Source: Flaveria trinervia (taxonomy: Eukaryota > Streptophyta > Magnoliopsida > Asterales > Asteraceae). Taken from it: DNA of 64,000 bases. The notes below the pieces were generated by a model. The model was not told the DNA's origin and made no database searches. It saw only the letters and a program-made list of their open reading frames with translations. Below, piece by piece: positions 33,754 through 45,803 of the stretch. How positions within the stretch are numbered: the stretch's first letter is position 1; each line of letters starts with the position of its first letter. Both the position numbers and the translations under genes were made by a program. Location of the stretch: contig CM046453.1 of the NCBI GenBank assembly GCA_025506515.1, positions 35,475,851 to 35,539,850 on the forward strand, given 5' to 3'.

Positions 33754-35310
33754 CTACACATGATCATCATCAGGAATAACATCACTTTTCTTTTTAACGC
33801 TGTTGACCTCTAACAGATATAGAAAGCGTGGTTTATCAAAGGCTTTTGTATAGAGGTCAGCGCGTTGAAAGTCAGTATTAATTTTTACCATATCAATTAA
33901 GTTATTTTCAAAACATTCTCTTATGAAATGGTATTTAATACCAATGTGTTTGGTGTTTGGATGTTGTACTGGATATTTAGTTACTGCAATTACAACAGAG
34001 TTATCAACAAAGATAGGAGTAGAAGAAAACTTTAAACCATAATCCCGCATTTGCTGTTGAATCCAAATAATTTGTGAACAGCAACTTGCAGCAGCAACTT
34101 ATTCGGCTTCATAGGTTGACAATGCAACCGAGGTCTGCTTCTTACACTACCAGGTAACTAATCTCCTCCCAAAGAATTGACACCCTGCTGATGTAGACTT
34201 GTAGTTCATCTGCAGCCCCCATAATTCGAGTCACTATACGTCGTGAGCTCAAAGTCTTCATCATGAGGATACCACAACCCAAGTGTGGGTGTACCCTTCA
34301 GATAACGAAGTATCCTTCCGACCTCAATCAGATGGTTAACTTAGGCTTAGCCTGATATCTAGAACATAAACATGTAGCATACATGATATCAGGTCTTGAG
34401 GCAGTGAGATACATGAGGGATCCAATCATTCCTCGGTACATTGTGGCATCTAGCAGATCTCCATTTTCGTTAGGTGCTATATCATTATTTGTAGCAAGTG
34501 GAGTCCCAGCAGCAGAAGCATTCTCCATGTCAAACCGACTGAGAATGTCTCCCACATACTTGGTCTGATGTAGAAAGATCCCATTTGGTGTCTGATCCAC
34601 CTGTAACCCGAGAAAGAATTTCATCTCCCCCATAGCACTCATCTCAAACTCTTTTTTCATAACTGCTTCAAACTCTTTGCATAATTCTTCGTTCTTTGAA
34701 CTGAAGATTATGTCATCGGCATAGATTTGTACTAGTAGTAGGTCTCCATCTTTTTCTTTGATGAACCGTGTGCAATCAATGACTCCCCTGCGAAAGCCGT
34801 GTTTCACAAGATGAGTTGAGAGTTTCTCATACCAGGCCCTTGGAGCTTGATGAAGCCCGTATAAGGCCTTGTGGAGATTGTAAACTCTGTCCCGATGATA
34901 AGGATCTTCGAATCCCTCTGGTTGACTGACATACACTGTCTCTCGAATTTCCCATGAGGGAATGCACTCTTCACATCGAATTGATAGACTTTAATCTTTA
35001 TATACGATGCATAGGCAAGGAAGGTACGGATGGCTTCCATCCTTGCCACAGGTGCAAATACTTCATTGTAGTCAATCCCCTCGACTTGGCGAAATCCATG
35101 AATAACCAGTCGAGCCTTGTTCCTGATAATGACCCCTTGGTCATCCTTCTTGCATTTCAAGACCCATTTGGTGCCAATGACCTTAGCACCTTTAGGTCTA
35201 TCTACCAGAGCCCATACTCCTAACTTCTTGAACTGAAAAAGTTCTTTTTGCATGGCACTCACCCATGCCTCATCGTTTAGTGCGTCACTAACGTATTTTG
35301 GCTCAAACTG
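33754..35310 (-). pseudogene. D reverse transcriptase and RNase H (broken)
   Basis: RT: WVSAMQKELFQFKKLGVWA, GTKWVLKCKKDDQG, IDYNEVFAPVARMEAIRTF and VYQFDVKSAF in one frame to about 34950. After a frameshift come MYVSQPEGFED, ALYGLHQAPRAWYEKL, the catalytic IYADDIIFSS and FFLGLQVDQTPNGIFLHQ, ending at 34328. RNase H is fragmentary from 34327 to 34051. Its last 98 codons (34050-33754) are open: IFVDNSVVIAVTKYP, HIGIKYHFIREC. This is the best preserved RT in D and still carries its YADD box. Confidence 0.9.
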
Positions 35311-35868
35311 CGAGACAAAACACCGATAAACACCATCATGAATGTATCCCTTTTCCATAACAGAGGCATAATCAGCTGAGTACAACTGATTTCGGGTTTG
35401 TACTCCTGATCTGACATCCCCAATGACATTGTCTAAGGGATGATTGACGTTTAGACGTGATCCTGGAGTAGTAGGAACAGCTACCTCAGAGCCAAGATTA
35501 TGAACATTTGGTTCTGAATCTGAGGTAGAAGGAGTTTGAGGTTCTGAAGTTGAAGGTGCATCACTGTTAGATGCTTGTGGACTTTCAGGAACTGGAACCT
35601 GTTCCTCCTGACTATTCTGGTCATCTTCTTCAGCTTCATCTTCAGAGGAGGAGTCACTGTCGTCGACTACTTCCCTTGATTGAGTAGATGATTCTCCCTG
35701 TGAACTCGATGATGTTGAATCAAAAGATGGTGTATTCAAGATATCATACATCATTCGAGTAGCTAACTCATCATCAGAAGGAGAGATAGGGATGTTGAAG
35801 GACTTAAAGAATCCATCATAGTTGAAAAAGTAGGCGGGTCCTTTGCCAGTAGGTGGTGTGGTATATCT
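35311..35868 (-). pseudogene. D integrase-RT linker
   Basis: Ser/Glu/Pro-rich open sequence (MMYDILNTPSF, DSDSSSEDEAEEDDQNS, LGSEVAVPTTPGS), in frame with the RT to about 34950. Low-complexity linkers of this kind separate integrase and RT in copia Pol. Confidence 0.7.
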
Positions 35869-36860
35869 CTAAACATCAACATGACACCACACTTCTACTA
35901 GACCTGTTGAGTTGTTGTAAACACTCTTGTTCGGTATGTTGTATCCTAGGAAGATTCCTTTATCAGCCTTCTCGCTGAATTTACCTTCTTGAGTATTCTT
36001 CAGAAGTGTACATGGCACGCCAAATGGTTCGAGATACTCCAGATTTGGTTTACGTCGTTGTAGTAGCTCGTAACAAGTCTTTCTGTGGTGCTTGACTACC
36101 AGAACTCGATTCAGTGTATAACATGCATTAGCCACTGCCTTATTCCAAAATTGGATAGGCAGTTTCGAGTCTGCCAGCATATCCGTGCTATCTCTATCAA
36201 GCTTCTGTTCTTTCTCTCAGCAACACCATTCATCTGAGGCGTGTAGGCAGTAGTGAATTGATGCAAAATTCCCTTTTCCTTGCGGTAAGCCTCCATCCAC
36301 TTATTCTTGAATTCAGTCCCATTGTCTGAGCGTACTTGTCTCACCTTCAGCTTGTAGAGAGATTCCAGTGTGGTTACTAACTCCTTGAATGACTCAAATG
36401 TTTTTGATTTGGACTTCAGAAACATTACCCAAGAGAATCTTGTGTAGTCATCAGTAACCACAAAATTGTACAAGCCGCCTGTAATGCTCTTTGTACTGAC
36501 TGGACCAAACAGATCCATGTGAAGAAGTTCAAGAGGAAGCTCGATAGAATGAACTTTCTTTTCCTTATGAGACTTCTTCGTCTGTTTTCCTTTCTTGCAA
36601 GCTACACAAAAATCTGGAAGTTGGACATTCTTGACATTAATCCTCTCACAAGATCCTTCTGGATAAAGTGATTCATCATCCGTTGATTTATGTGTCCCAT
36701 TCTCATGTGCCAGGAAATGGATTCCTTCTCAGTAGCCTTTGATAGGAAGCACTGAACTTCATGATCCGGTGTAGAAGCCGTTGAAAGATCCAAAACATAA
36801 AGGTCTTTATATCTTAAAGCTGTCATCAGAACTTGGTCCTCCGGAATCACATAGTCTTTC
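35869..36860 (-). pseudogene. D integrase (nearly complete)
   Basis: Zinc part: SISWHMRMGHINQRMM with PDFCVACKKGK after a frame break at about 36600. DDE core open at 36518-36111: MDLFGPVSTKS (first Asp), RSDNGTEFKN (second Asp), NGVAERKNRS (Glu). C-terminal part at 36180-35869: RRKPNLEYLEPFG and KADKGIFLGYNIPNKS. All catalytic residues are present and only two or three frame breaks are seen. Confidence 0.9.
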
Positions 36861-37177
36861 TTTAGGACATAACATTCTTGTTGTCAAATATGACTTTCAA
36901 CCCTTTATCACAGATTTGGGAAACAGAAACTAAGTTGTTTTGAAGTTGTTGAACGTAGTTCACCTTATCTAACTTAACTTTCTGATTTCCAACTTCTCCC
37001 TGAGCTGTGGTATAGCCTCCCTTGTTTCCAACAAACAAAACATGCCCTCCTTTTTATTTGCTTGACGTTTGATAAAAGAGCCCTGTTTCTTTTCATGTGC
37101 CTGGATGCTCCGCTGTCTACAATCCACGTGCTGGTTTCAGCACTGTAACGAACACCCTGCACATACAATGTAAAACA
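36861..37177 (-). pseudogene. D protease
   Basis: Reads QGVRYSAETSTWIVDSGASRHMK with the catalytic DSG intact (about 37110-37120), then a frameshift near 37060. The frame is continuous with the gag extension upstream except for one in-frame TAA at 37178-37180. NLVSVSQICDKG-like sequence follows at about 36900. Confidence 0.85.
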
Positions 37178-38807
37178 TTAGTTTAGGTTAGGAACCCAAG
37201 CCTTTACTGGCTTGGGTTTCCCAGAGGTATCACACATCAAGAATTGAACCCATTGACCCTTAGAGGGTGAGGGTTGCTCAGGTTCCTTCTTGGCATAATT
37301 ATCAGACGTGGAGGATGACTTCTCTTTCCATAAGCCAGATTTGTGCAATGCCTGTTTGTGATAAACAGTCGAGTGGCTAATGGGTTGAACGTTAGGTTCA
37401 CTAGTTCTATAGGTGGAGTTCAAGAACTCCTCTTAGAATACCTAGGTTTTGAATCCTGAAGTTTAATCTTCTTCCTAGGTGTCTGATAGTAAGGACAAAA
37501 GAAAGCAATGTGTCCACACTCTCCACAGTTGTAGGACGACTTGCTATCAACTTTATCATTAAACTTTCTTTGTGTAGATGTGTGTGAAACCCTAGTAACA
37601 TCACTTAGTTTGGGTTTTGACTCTGTTTCTTTTGATGTTTTCTTCTGTTTAACAAAATCAATTGTTTCAACATTTTTAACATCCTTTTCCTTTTGGTTAA
37701 CTGGTTTTTGACATGAAGCTTGTGAAATATTAACATTAGCAGCCCTTTTAGATTCAGATTTGACTTTGTTTGACTCGGACATTATATTAACCTTTTCAAA
37801 TTCTTTTTCTAGATTAACACAAGGCAATTTACCCTTTGCCTTTGAAGTGGCCTTCTTTTGTTTTGTTCCAGATTCAATGATAAACATGAGGAACCTGGAT
37901 CACTAACAAGAGGAGTAGACACCGCATGATCCTTGATGGGGTTGTTATTATTGGTCTACTCTTAGTGTTTATCAAGGTCTCAGGTGGCGGTGGAACCACT
38001 TTATAACCCAAACCCTCCCCGTTGTTACGCTCTCTCACTAAGTGTTGGACAATATGAGATGAACTTATCCAACTGTTCAGTTTTTGCTTTAATGAGTTAA
38101 CTTTTACTTCTAAGACTGCTTTTTGTTTCTTAGTGTCTTCTAGGGAGTTAAGATAGTACCTAATGTCATTAGCTTGGTTAAATGCAAGTACTTCAGTTTC
38201 CCTAAGCTGTTTGGTCAAAAGGTCTATCTTTTCTTTGTAACTATGCTCATTTTGTTTTAAAACTCTATTAGCCTTAGTGCACAGTTGCAAATCCTTTACT
38301 AAGTTATCATTATGATCTAATAACCTACAAATTTCTCATCTATGTTATCTCTAAAAGTATCACAATCAGAACAAGCATGATTTATAAACAGTTGGTCAGT
38401 GGTACTTACCTGAGGAGGTTCAGAAGAGTTAGCCATCAACGCAGCATCAGATGTCTCTGGTTCTGGTGATTCTGTTTTTTCTGTTGATATCACTTCTTTA
38501 GGCTTGTAGCTGACCTTCGTTGTAGTTGTCTCTTCATATTTGACATAGCTATCTAAACTGCAATATCTCCCTAACTCTCGGAATCATCATCTAGATCTTC
38601 TACCCTGGCAATATTAGATTCCCCTGGAAAGACAAACTGAAAGCTCCAGTCCTGTCCTTCATCATCATGAGCAGTCAACGCTTTTGGATCCTTGCTTGAT
38701 GAAGTAGAACTGATAGCTTGCTTGTCTTGACGAGTGAAGGACGAGAATGGGTTCCCGTTCCCAGTCTTCTTTGGCTTCAGACATTCTCTCTTGAAGTGCC
38801 CGTTTTC
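37178..38807 (-). pseudogene. D gag extension with second zinc knuckle
   Basis: Lys/Glu-rich coiled-coil-like segment (38290-37874: KEKIDLLTKQLRETEVLA, LNSLEDTKKQKAVLEVKV), Lys/Ser-rich linker (37887-37620), zinc knuckle SYNCGECGHIAFFCPYY at about 37540-37490, and a tail ending PVKAWVPNLN before TAA. A similar tail, AWVSRCN plus TAA, occurs in E at 47143-47166. Frames change near 37880 and 37420. Confidence 0.8.
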
Positions 38808-40000
38808 TCAACAGTTAAAACATTTCACTTTACTCTTGTCAAAGCCAAATGTGGTATCCTTAGTAGCAACCAAGTTCTGTCCGGTCTTTTTCACAAACTT
38901 CTTCGCCCTCCGGACAGCACTAGCTAAGGCCCACATAATGTCCATTCTCTCCAGCTCCATTTCATCCACCTGCTCGTAGTCCTCATCTGCCAGATGGTAG
39001 TTTCCAATCTTCCCAGCAACAAGTCCATCATAAGAATGAACCACTGCTGCCAAAAGATCCATGTGCTCTCGAGCTACTTCCACAGTCACATTACCGAGGT
39101 TCTCGGTCTTTAGTCTAGTAGCATTTCCTTCAGTTCCAATGTAATGGGTACAAGAAGACCCTGACTTTTCTGAGCCTGAAGGAGAAGCTTGTGAAGGACC
39201 CCATGAGCTAGACACAAATGCTGTCTGAAGAGGTGCTCCAAACGTCTTAGCTTGAGGCGTGGCATTGTACAAAGTTGGATTCTGAGTGTGCGAAGACTTC
39301 TGAGCTCTGTACTTCATCCTAAGTGCTTCTTCTCGCAACTTTAGAATGAAGTCATTGATATCCAACTTTGCCAGCATCTCATTCTGTCTCAGATTTGACA
39401 CAAATGAAGCCCACTTTTCCGGCAATCCGTCTGCGAAATTTTACACCTTTTCTTCCATGGTAGTAGCAACACCATGTGTATGCATTTCACTCATCAGATG
39501 GTAGAATCTATCAATAACATCATCCAAACTCTCATTTCCCATCGATGAGAAGTTGTCAAATTGTTTCTTCAGTTCCTTAGCTTTAATTGCCTTCAGCAAA
39601 GCATTCCCATCGTATCTCTTTTCCAGCTCATTCCATAATTTCTTGGCCTGCTTATTCTCCGAGTACTGGTGGAAAATATCTTTAGGAATAGACTGTGTAA
39701 TCAATGCATAAACTCTCTTCTCTGCATTATACTTAACTTTCTGAACATCAGTCATCCCTCCCAAAGTAAGCTTTACCCCATCTGCTCCCACCGACATACT
39801 ATACCCAATCTCGATAGCTTCCCACAAATTTGGATCCACTCCATTGAGGTAGATCTCAAAACGTTGTTTCCGGTGGGGAAACTCATCTAACGTTAAGAGT
39901 TTTAGTGGTCTATTATGATTCCCCACTTCACTCTCAAGCAACAGTAGGTTCTGGATCCTTGATCCTTGTCGACATTAGACACTGACATCTGATCTTCCAT
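38808..40000 (-). pseudogene. D gag (nearly open)
   Basis: ATGGAAGATCAG at 40000 is the probable start. A frameshift lies near 39945. The next 166 codons (39941-39441) hold the UBN2-type capsid core: LTLDEFPHRKQRFEIYL, SIPKDIFHQYSENKQAKKLW, SLDDVIDRFYHLMSEM. One stop separates the next 205 codons: LPEKWASFVSNLRQNEM, DINDFILKLREEALRM, VDEMELERMDIMWALASAVR. It ends at the zinc knuckle KCFNC-stop-ENGHFKREC near 38810. This capsid forms the virus-like particle in the cytoplasm. Confidence 0.88.
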
Positions 40001-40496
40001 TTTGATTAACTTTTAAGTGTACTAAACAAACTGTCAAACTGGTGCGACTGGGTGATGCGAATAGGCTATCCGTGCAAATGAACTATGCGACTGGTTCAAT
40101 CGTGCGGCTGAACTAAGCGATTGGTTTAGTCGTGCGAATGAAGCTGATGCGTATGAACCCTGCGAACGGATGGTTCAGTCGTACGAATGGAGATGCGACT
40201 CAGTCCAATCGTGTGTCTGGTGTATACGAATGAAGTCCAGTCATGCGAATGGCTCACTCGTGCGACTGAAGCTGCTGTTTTGCGAAAATTTCTAGGTTAA
40301 AGGTGTTTTAGCAGTAAAATTTCGAATTTTCGGAAACCCTAATCGCCTAAGGCCGTAGAAACCGAAACTTGATAAGCAGGGAATGTCCAAGACAACTTTT
40401 GACACAAAAGATTGCGTTTTTTAGTGTAAAAACACAAACTTTTTATCAATCTTGATTGAATCACACGTAATCAAGAGCCAAAGCTCTGATACCACT
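40001..40496 (-). other. D leader with motif array and primer site
   Basis: From 40042 to 40275 the leader holds about a dozen units such as GCGACTGG, CAGTCGTACGAATGG and CAATCGTGCGGCTGAAC, the same words as in the D LTR. The primer site TGGTATCAGAGC on minus is at 40494-40483, two bases from the LTR, and is a perfect initiator-Met match. Confidence 0.88.
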
Positions 40497-41231
40497 TGTT
40501 GGGACCTGGTATTTGAACGAAATACCGAATGATTAACGTGTAAACCAAACCAAATAGTGCGGAATCCTATTTGATTGGCGACCCAATCTGTGAGAACGCA
40601 CGTAGAATCAATAAAGTATTGAATCAAACGTTAAGAATCGATTAGGAATTGATATACACCGTTCTATGAACTTGGAGTATCAACTTGGAGGCTTCTAGAC
40701 GGCTAGGGTACGTCTGGAGGCGAAATAGAATGAAATGCTCTACTTTTTCTATGAATTGGGTTGTATTTATAGGTTAGTACTCTTCATTTGTGCGACTGAA
40801 CCATTAGTATGGTTCAGTCGTGCGATTGAACCATGCGGTTGATTCATCCGCACGACTGAGTGTTCAGTCGTGCGACTGAGCCAATATTATGTTACAATCA
40901 TACGACTGATCTAGTCTCCTGGTTCAGTTGTGCGACTGAGTCATTCGTATGAAGTTGTTCATGCGTATGGTCCACTCGCATGGGCCATTCGTATGAGAAC
41001 TTCATTTTGTTGAGTATGAATGTTTTAATTAATATAACATTATGTGTAACAATTCAAACAACCACAAACCTAATTAACCAATTCAACATCGACTCATTAA
41101 TGAAATATTAAACATTATAAATAACAAACAACCAATATCATTTCATTAATCATTCCAAACATTATATCAGAATCAGACAAACAAGATCTATTACATTCAT
41201 ATCATGATCTAGGGACAAACATGTATCAACA
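40497..41231 (-). repeat. D 5' LTR
   Basis: 735 bases, TGTTGATACATG to GTCCCAACA on minus. TATAAATA on minus at 40764-40771. Array at 40785-40997 with a perfect inverted pair TCAGTCG (40864-40870) and CGACTGA (40873-40879). Confidence 0.94.
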
Positions 41232-41236
41232 TCTCA

Positions 41237-41470
41237 AATCCTTTGGTTGCGAAATCAATACTGGATTACGGCTTCAATTTTCATAAAACTCCTATTTACA
41301 TAGATAACACTGTTGCTATGTTTATTATAGCTAATCTTGTCCAACATTCTAAAACAAATTATATCAAGATTCGATATCATTTTCTCATACCTAGTGATAA
41401 TCTCATACCTAGTGATAATATTTGTAACCATGAGATCTGTTTACTGCATCTGTTCACTTCTTTATTATGA
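41237..41470 (+). pseudogene. C RNase H end (broken)
   Basis: Continues C after D. VAKSILDYGFNFHKTPIYIDNTVAMF and VQHSKTNYIKIRYHFL correspond to the RNase H tail (compare YGLKFSSTPIFVDNS in D). There is a small duplication of CTCATACCTAGTGATAAT at 41383-41418, then a frame break and stop. Confidence 0.85.
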
Positions 41471-43062
41471 GTCATCACAGACCTGAAGTGATGATGTATC
41501 CTTTGTTGTAAGTCATTACAGACCTGGATATTCTCACTTGATGCATAAGATTGCAATGTGCACAATCCTTTCAAAAGTCCACACCCTGTGATTCTTATGA
41601 ATCATCTCTATCTATTTCATTATGAAATGGATTCAGGGATTAGCTAATGGCTTGTCCATGGTGGGTTTCTTGGAGATTATCAACTGGTTTAACCATGATG
41701 CTTCTCTCATTGACCTAAACATGAGATCTCGTTATACATATATGACAGGGTTTTTAGTTGAGTAAAAGTGCTTGCTTGCATACCTTGACAAGGGTTGGAC
41801 TCTCTGAGTCTAAGTGTGGATTACATAATGTCATATCCAATCCAACCTTAATAAATACATGATTTGAAAAAGTAAGCGTATCGATTCTTTTTCCAATGCA
41901 CTCATTGTCTGTCCTTAGATCTCGTGTCTCCTTTGTTGTGGTAACACTAACGTGGAACACACTTGATGAAGATTTAGTCATTGTCTTTAACTATCCATAA
42001 TTTCTTTATTTCAATGTGCTGATCATTAACTGATATGATCTCACTGCAGGCATGTGATTCAATGTGTATAATTTTATTCTGCTTTATTCTGATTTTTGCA
42101 TGATTTTATGTGTGTACAGGCATGTTAATAATGATTGGTTTTTCTTAAACTTTTAACTTTTATTAGCTTCTAAGTTTGTAAACTTAAAAGTTTAGGGGGA
42201 GTAAATATTAAAAAAGTGAATATCAAAATAAATGTTTGGATGAAAAAGGATGAAGCCAAATATTCAAGCTAGTATGTATTTGATATGTGTACAAATGAAC
42301 CTAAAAACTATAATTTTCAAATTGTTTTAAAATGTGGAAAAGCTTCTTCCAAAGTATTAAGAGTGTTTGTATTTTAATGGAATTTTTGAGACTAAAATGA
42401 CATGAAATTAATTTAAAATATAATGGTCAAAAAGTCAAAATTTAGTTAAAAAGTCAAAGTTTTGGTCAAATAGTCAAAGTCTTAGTCAATATTCAATGTT
42501 TGACCAAAGTTTGAATTTTTTTTTAAGAACACTGAAATCAATCAAAATTAGGGTTTGAGTGAATTTTGTGTGAAAAATTTGTCAAGTGTTAGACATATGG
42601 ATGTCTCATGCGCCTAATCAGTGACCATAAGTCTAAGTTTAGACACATGATGAATTTTGAGTTTTATGATATGTGTTTGACGTTTAGAGTCAAACTCATA
42701 CGCCTAAACAGTGGTCATGAGTCTGAAAATCTTAGTGAAGTGTTAGGCGTTTTGCACAAGCTCATTCACCTAAACAAAACCAAATGAATCAAATTGAAAA
42801 TAAATCAAAGTGTTATGCGTTTCATACTATGTCATGCGCCTGAACAGTGCTCATGCACCTAATCAGTGCTCATGCGCTTATACAGTGCAAATGTGCCTAA
42901 AGTCCTTAAACAAATTTGACCAAGTGTAACTCATGCGTCTAGGTCTCATACGCTTGAACAGGGGTAATACGCCTGTACAGCGCTCATACGCCTAAACCTC
43001 ATGCGTCTCAACAGTTGTAATGCGCATACACAGTTGAAATGCATCGAAGAGTTTTTCACACT
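41471..43062. repeat. C noncoding block with motif array
   Basis: The first 1.1 kb is AT-rich with no gene; GTTTAGGGGGAGTAAA near 42190 looks like a spare purine tract. From about 42590 to 43045 the words CATGCGCCTAA, ATACGCCT and CAGTGCTCATG recur about a dozen times, spaced 20-60 bases. Their reverse complement (GGCGCATG, GGCGTTT) forms the array in the C leader. The array ends about 20 bases before a TATA box. Confidence 0.75.
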
Positions 43063-43070
43063 TATATAAA
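43063..43070 (+). promoter_or_regulatory. C internal TATA box
   Basis: TATATAAA in CACTTATATAAATTC, followed by a CT-rich leader (CACTCTCACACTCTC) and ATG at 43139. It lies between the motif array and the envelope-like ORF, as in D, E and F. Confidence 0.62.
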
Positions 43071-43138
43071 TTCTATACTTGATAAGATTTCATTTCATTC
43101 AAAATTTTCACTCTCACACTCTCTTTGTTCTTACTCAC

Positions 43139-43542
43139 ATGAACTCGACGCACACATTACTCACTGTTTACTCTGAGTTTATGAGATTTTTTTCATTCGA
43201 AGGTAAAATTAGTGATCACAAACGATTTATTGATCTTATTTCATCAAATTAGTGTTCTTAATCATCAAAATTATTTGGGTGTTTGAACCCTATTTGGGCG
43301 TTTGAACCCTAACACTTATGAGTTTTATGATAAGTGTTGGATAAGGAGTATTTTGCAAAGTTGAAAAGAAAATCAAAGGAAGGAGAAGCAAGTATATCAA
43401 TTGAAGAATGTTATTTGGATACTTTTAGTGATAAGTATTTTAACAAAGTTACTAATCCAGGATTGAAAGTGATAGATGGTACTCAAACTTCCAAACCAAT
43501 CCTAAGAGGTTCTATGACTCAATAGACATTCACTTGAAGTTG
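43139..43542 (+). pseudogene. C envelope-like ORF, 5' part
   Basis: A short frame from ATG 43139 (37 codons, ending 43252) is followed by a second frame, 43334-43525: LDKEYFAKLKRKSKEGEAS, EECYLDTFSDKYFNK. No homology to the N-terminal core of D is visible, so most of the ORF is deleted or decayed. E inserted at 43543 and the remainder resumes at 56015. Confidence 0.55.
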
Positions 43543-43547
43543 GTTAC

Positions 43548-44368
43548 TGTAGAGATTAATGAAGTGGCTGATGCAACCTAAACATCTTTAGTCTTTCCTG
43601 CATGCTGCACAAGTGCATTAAGGTGGAATGCTTCGAAAGTTTCACATGTGCAACAGAAATACTCTAAGTGTGAAATCTTCCAAAGCCGAGACCACATCTT
43701 CCGAAGCCAAGACCAACATCTTCCGAAGCCAAAGATGAAGTCTTCCAAAGCCTCAGAGACAAAGTCTTCCGAAGCTTCAAGATCATGAAGACAGATTTCT
43801 TCTAAAGACTTTTAGTAACATGCTTTATCTCATGTACTGTTCCATAAAGCTGGACACTTTTCCGCTGCAACTCTGCAAGTCACCGACTAACATGGTTGGT
43901 GAAAAGGTCCATGCTTTTGGTAACTGTACATTGAGGTCTTGAGTCTGTAACTTTCTACTTTATGTAGTTTATCCTTTTTGTAATAGATAAGGATGTGAGC
44001 TATGGCATGTCATAGTCACTAGTCAAAAGGCAATCTACCTTTTGACTCTACAATTGATTTTGTGTGTGTCTAGTCAATTGTATCCAGCTAGCTTTCAAAG
44101 TATAGCCGGCTGTAGGATGTTGTATAAGTATCTCATGTTCTTGTATTTTTTCGAATATGCTTTTGTAACACTTGTAATAGAACATAGAGAAGGAAATATA
44201 CTGCATTCTTGAAAACCAAACACTTGTGTTCTTTGTGTTCTGTCTTATATATTACTTGTGTTCTTAGTATCACCACTTGGTTAATCCAGTTTACTATTTG
44301 ATCTAAGTTTAGTTTATCTCCCCTTTGTGTTGTTGTGTTGTAACTCTGCAACCTTCATCGATCCTGCA
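43548..44368 (+). repeat. E 5' LTR
   Basis: TGTAGAGATTAATG to GATCCTGCA, 821 bases. The motif array at 43675-43805 has CTTCCGAAG and CTTCCAAAG units. A TATAAGTA-type box lies at 44123-44130. Confidence 0.93.
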
Positions 44369-44370
44369 TT

Positions 44371-44382
44371 TGGTATCAGAGC
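44371..44382 (+). other. E primer binding site
   Basis: TGGTATCAGAGC, two bases after the LTR, an exact initiator-Met primer site. Confidence 0.93.
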
Positions 44383-44476
44383 TTTCTAGGCTCTTGATAT
44401 AAGATCTCACCATCTTTAGATCCCTTACCCACACAAATACTAAACATTTCAATTGGCAACCATTTCCAAAATTGAT

Positions 44477-45803
44477 ATGGAAACCGGAACCATGAACAGG
44501 TCCCCACTGATCACTCTTGATGAGTTCGACACCTGGTGTTAAATAATGGAAGATTTCATCAGAAACCTTGATTCAAGGGGAGTCTATTGAGAATGAACCT
44601 TTCATACCCAGCACACCTTCTGCTACTGGTGGTGGTATGATCCCCAAAGATGTGGATAATTACTCTAATGAAGATAGGAAGAGAGTAGAGATAGACAGAA
44701 AAGCCATGACAACTCTTCAAACTGCCCTTCCAAGCTCTGTGTACAGAGGTTTCAAGAAGTGCAAAACAGCCAAGCAGCTGTGGGATGCACTGAAACTGAT
44801 GTATGAGGGTTCTTCTCAAGCCAAGGTGAATAAGAAGGATCTCCTGAAGCAGCATTTTGAAAACTTCACCTTCAAAACAGGTGAAACCATGACTCAGCAG
44901 TACTTCAGGTATGTTGAGATTGTGGATACCCTAGTGGATGAAGGGGTTTCTGTTGAAAACAGAGACATTGTAAGGAAGTTCATGTCCTCACTTCCTAGGA
45001 AGTGGACACACTACTGTGTGGTGATCAAGAGAACTGAAAATCTCAAAAGTCTTACTCTGACAGAGTTATATAGGATTCTCAGTGGCTACCAGATGGAGAT
45101 GAACATGCAAGGTTCATCTGGAAACTCCAACAATCAAATGGGTTCAGCCCTACATGTGGTTGAAAGGAATAGCACAGAACCCAAACATCATCTCTTATGC
45201 TATCCTGCCAACTCACCCAGGGGTCCTTTCATCACCTTCCCAGACACACCAAAGGAGACCTACACTCAAGGAAGCCCATTCAAAGAGACAAGCTCTTCTC
45301 AAGCTTTTGTGTCTTTTGATGAAAGCTGTGGCAACTCTCTTTTCACTCTTGAAGACCTGGACTGTATCCATCCAGATGATCTGGAATACATGGAAATAGT
45401 CCAGCAGATGGCTCTTCTCACTCGCAGAGCCAAGAAGTTCTACAAGAGGACTGGAAGGAAGTTTCCAAGCAATGCAACCAGTGGAAAGTTTGGACTTGAC
45501 AAAGGTAAAGTCAAATGTTACAACTGTAACCTCATGGGCCATTTTGCCAGAGAGTGTAAGGCACCTAGAACAAATGGTGGCCAAACACAATCCAGACCAA
45601 ACTACACTGACAAAGCTCTCCATAATGAGAAGTCAAAGCAGCAAGCTGTTGTTGCTGTTGAAGAAGGAGGCTTTGACTGGAGCTTTCAGTTCGAAGATGC
45701 CTCTCCAAACCAAGCACTGATGGCAGATCATGATGAAGCCAAGGTATTGGAACATCTCTGTACTCCTAAATGCATTGCTAAAGTTAACAGGTACAGGTCC
45801 TAA
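44477..45803 (+). pseudogene. E gag (one early break)
   Basis: ATG at 44477 starts METGTMNRSPLITLDEFDTW and meets a stop near 44540. A frame change then gives a 411-codon open frame to 45803. This carries the UBN2 core (MTTLQTALPSSVYRGFKKC, AKQLWDALKLMYEG, LLKQHFENFTFKTGETM, FMSSLPRKWTHYCVVI). A middle part follows (SFDESCGNSLFTLEDLD, MALLTRRAKKFYKRTG), then the intact zinc knuckle CYNCNLMGHFAREC at about 45517-45560. It aligns with D gag in the same order. Only the first 30 codons are damaged. Confidence 0.9.

Larger units (their letters stand above)
18999..41231 (-). mobile_element. D: complete Sirevirus, nested in C, containing A3
   Basis: LTRs at 40497-41231 (5') and 18999-19685 (3') in minus orientation, flanked by TCTCA at 18994-18998 and 41232-41236. 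Order on minus: LTR, primer site, leader, gag, gag extension, protease, integrase, RT, RNase H, noncoding block (interrupted by A3), envelope-like ORF, purine tract, LTR. Without A3 it is about 14.1 kb. LTR pairs differ by a few percent plus a 48-base motif-array difference. Confidence 0.94.

Noticed and set aside
40483..40494. tRNA-Met gene
   Set aside because: Only 12 bases complementary to initiator tRNA, placed exactly at an LTR end: it is a primer binding site, and no cloverleaf surrounds it.
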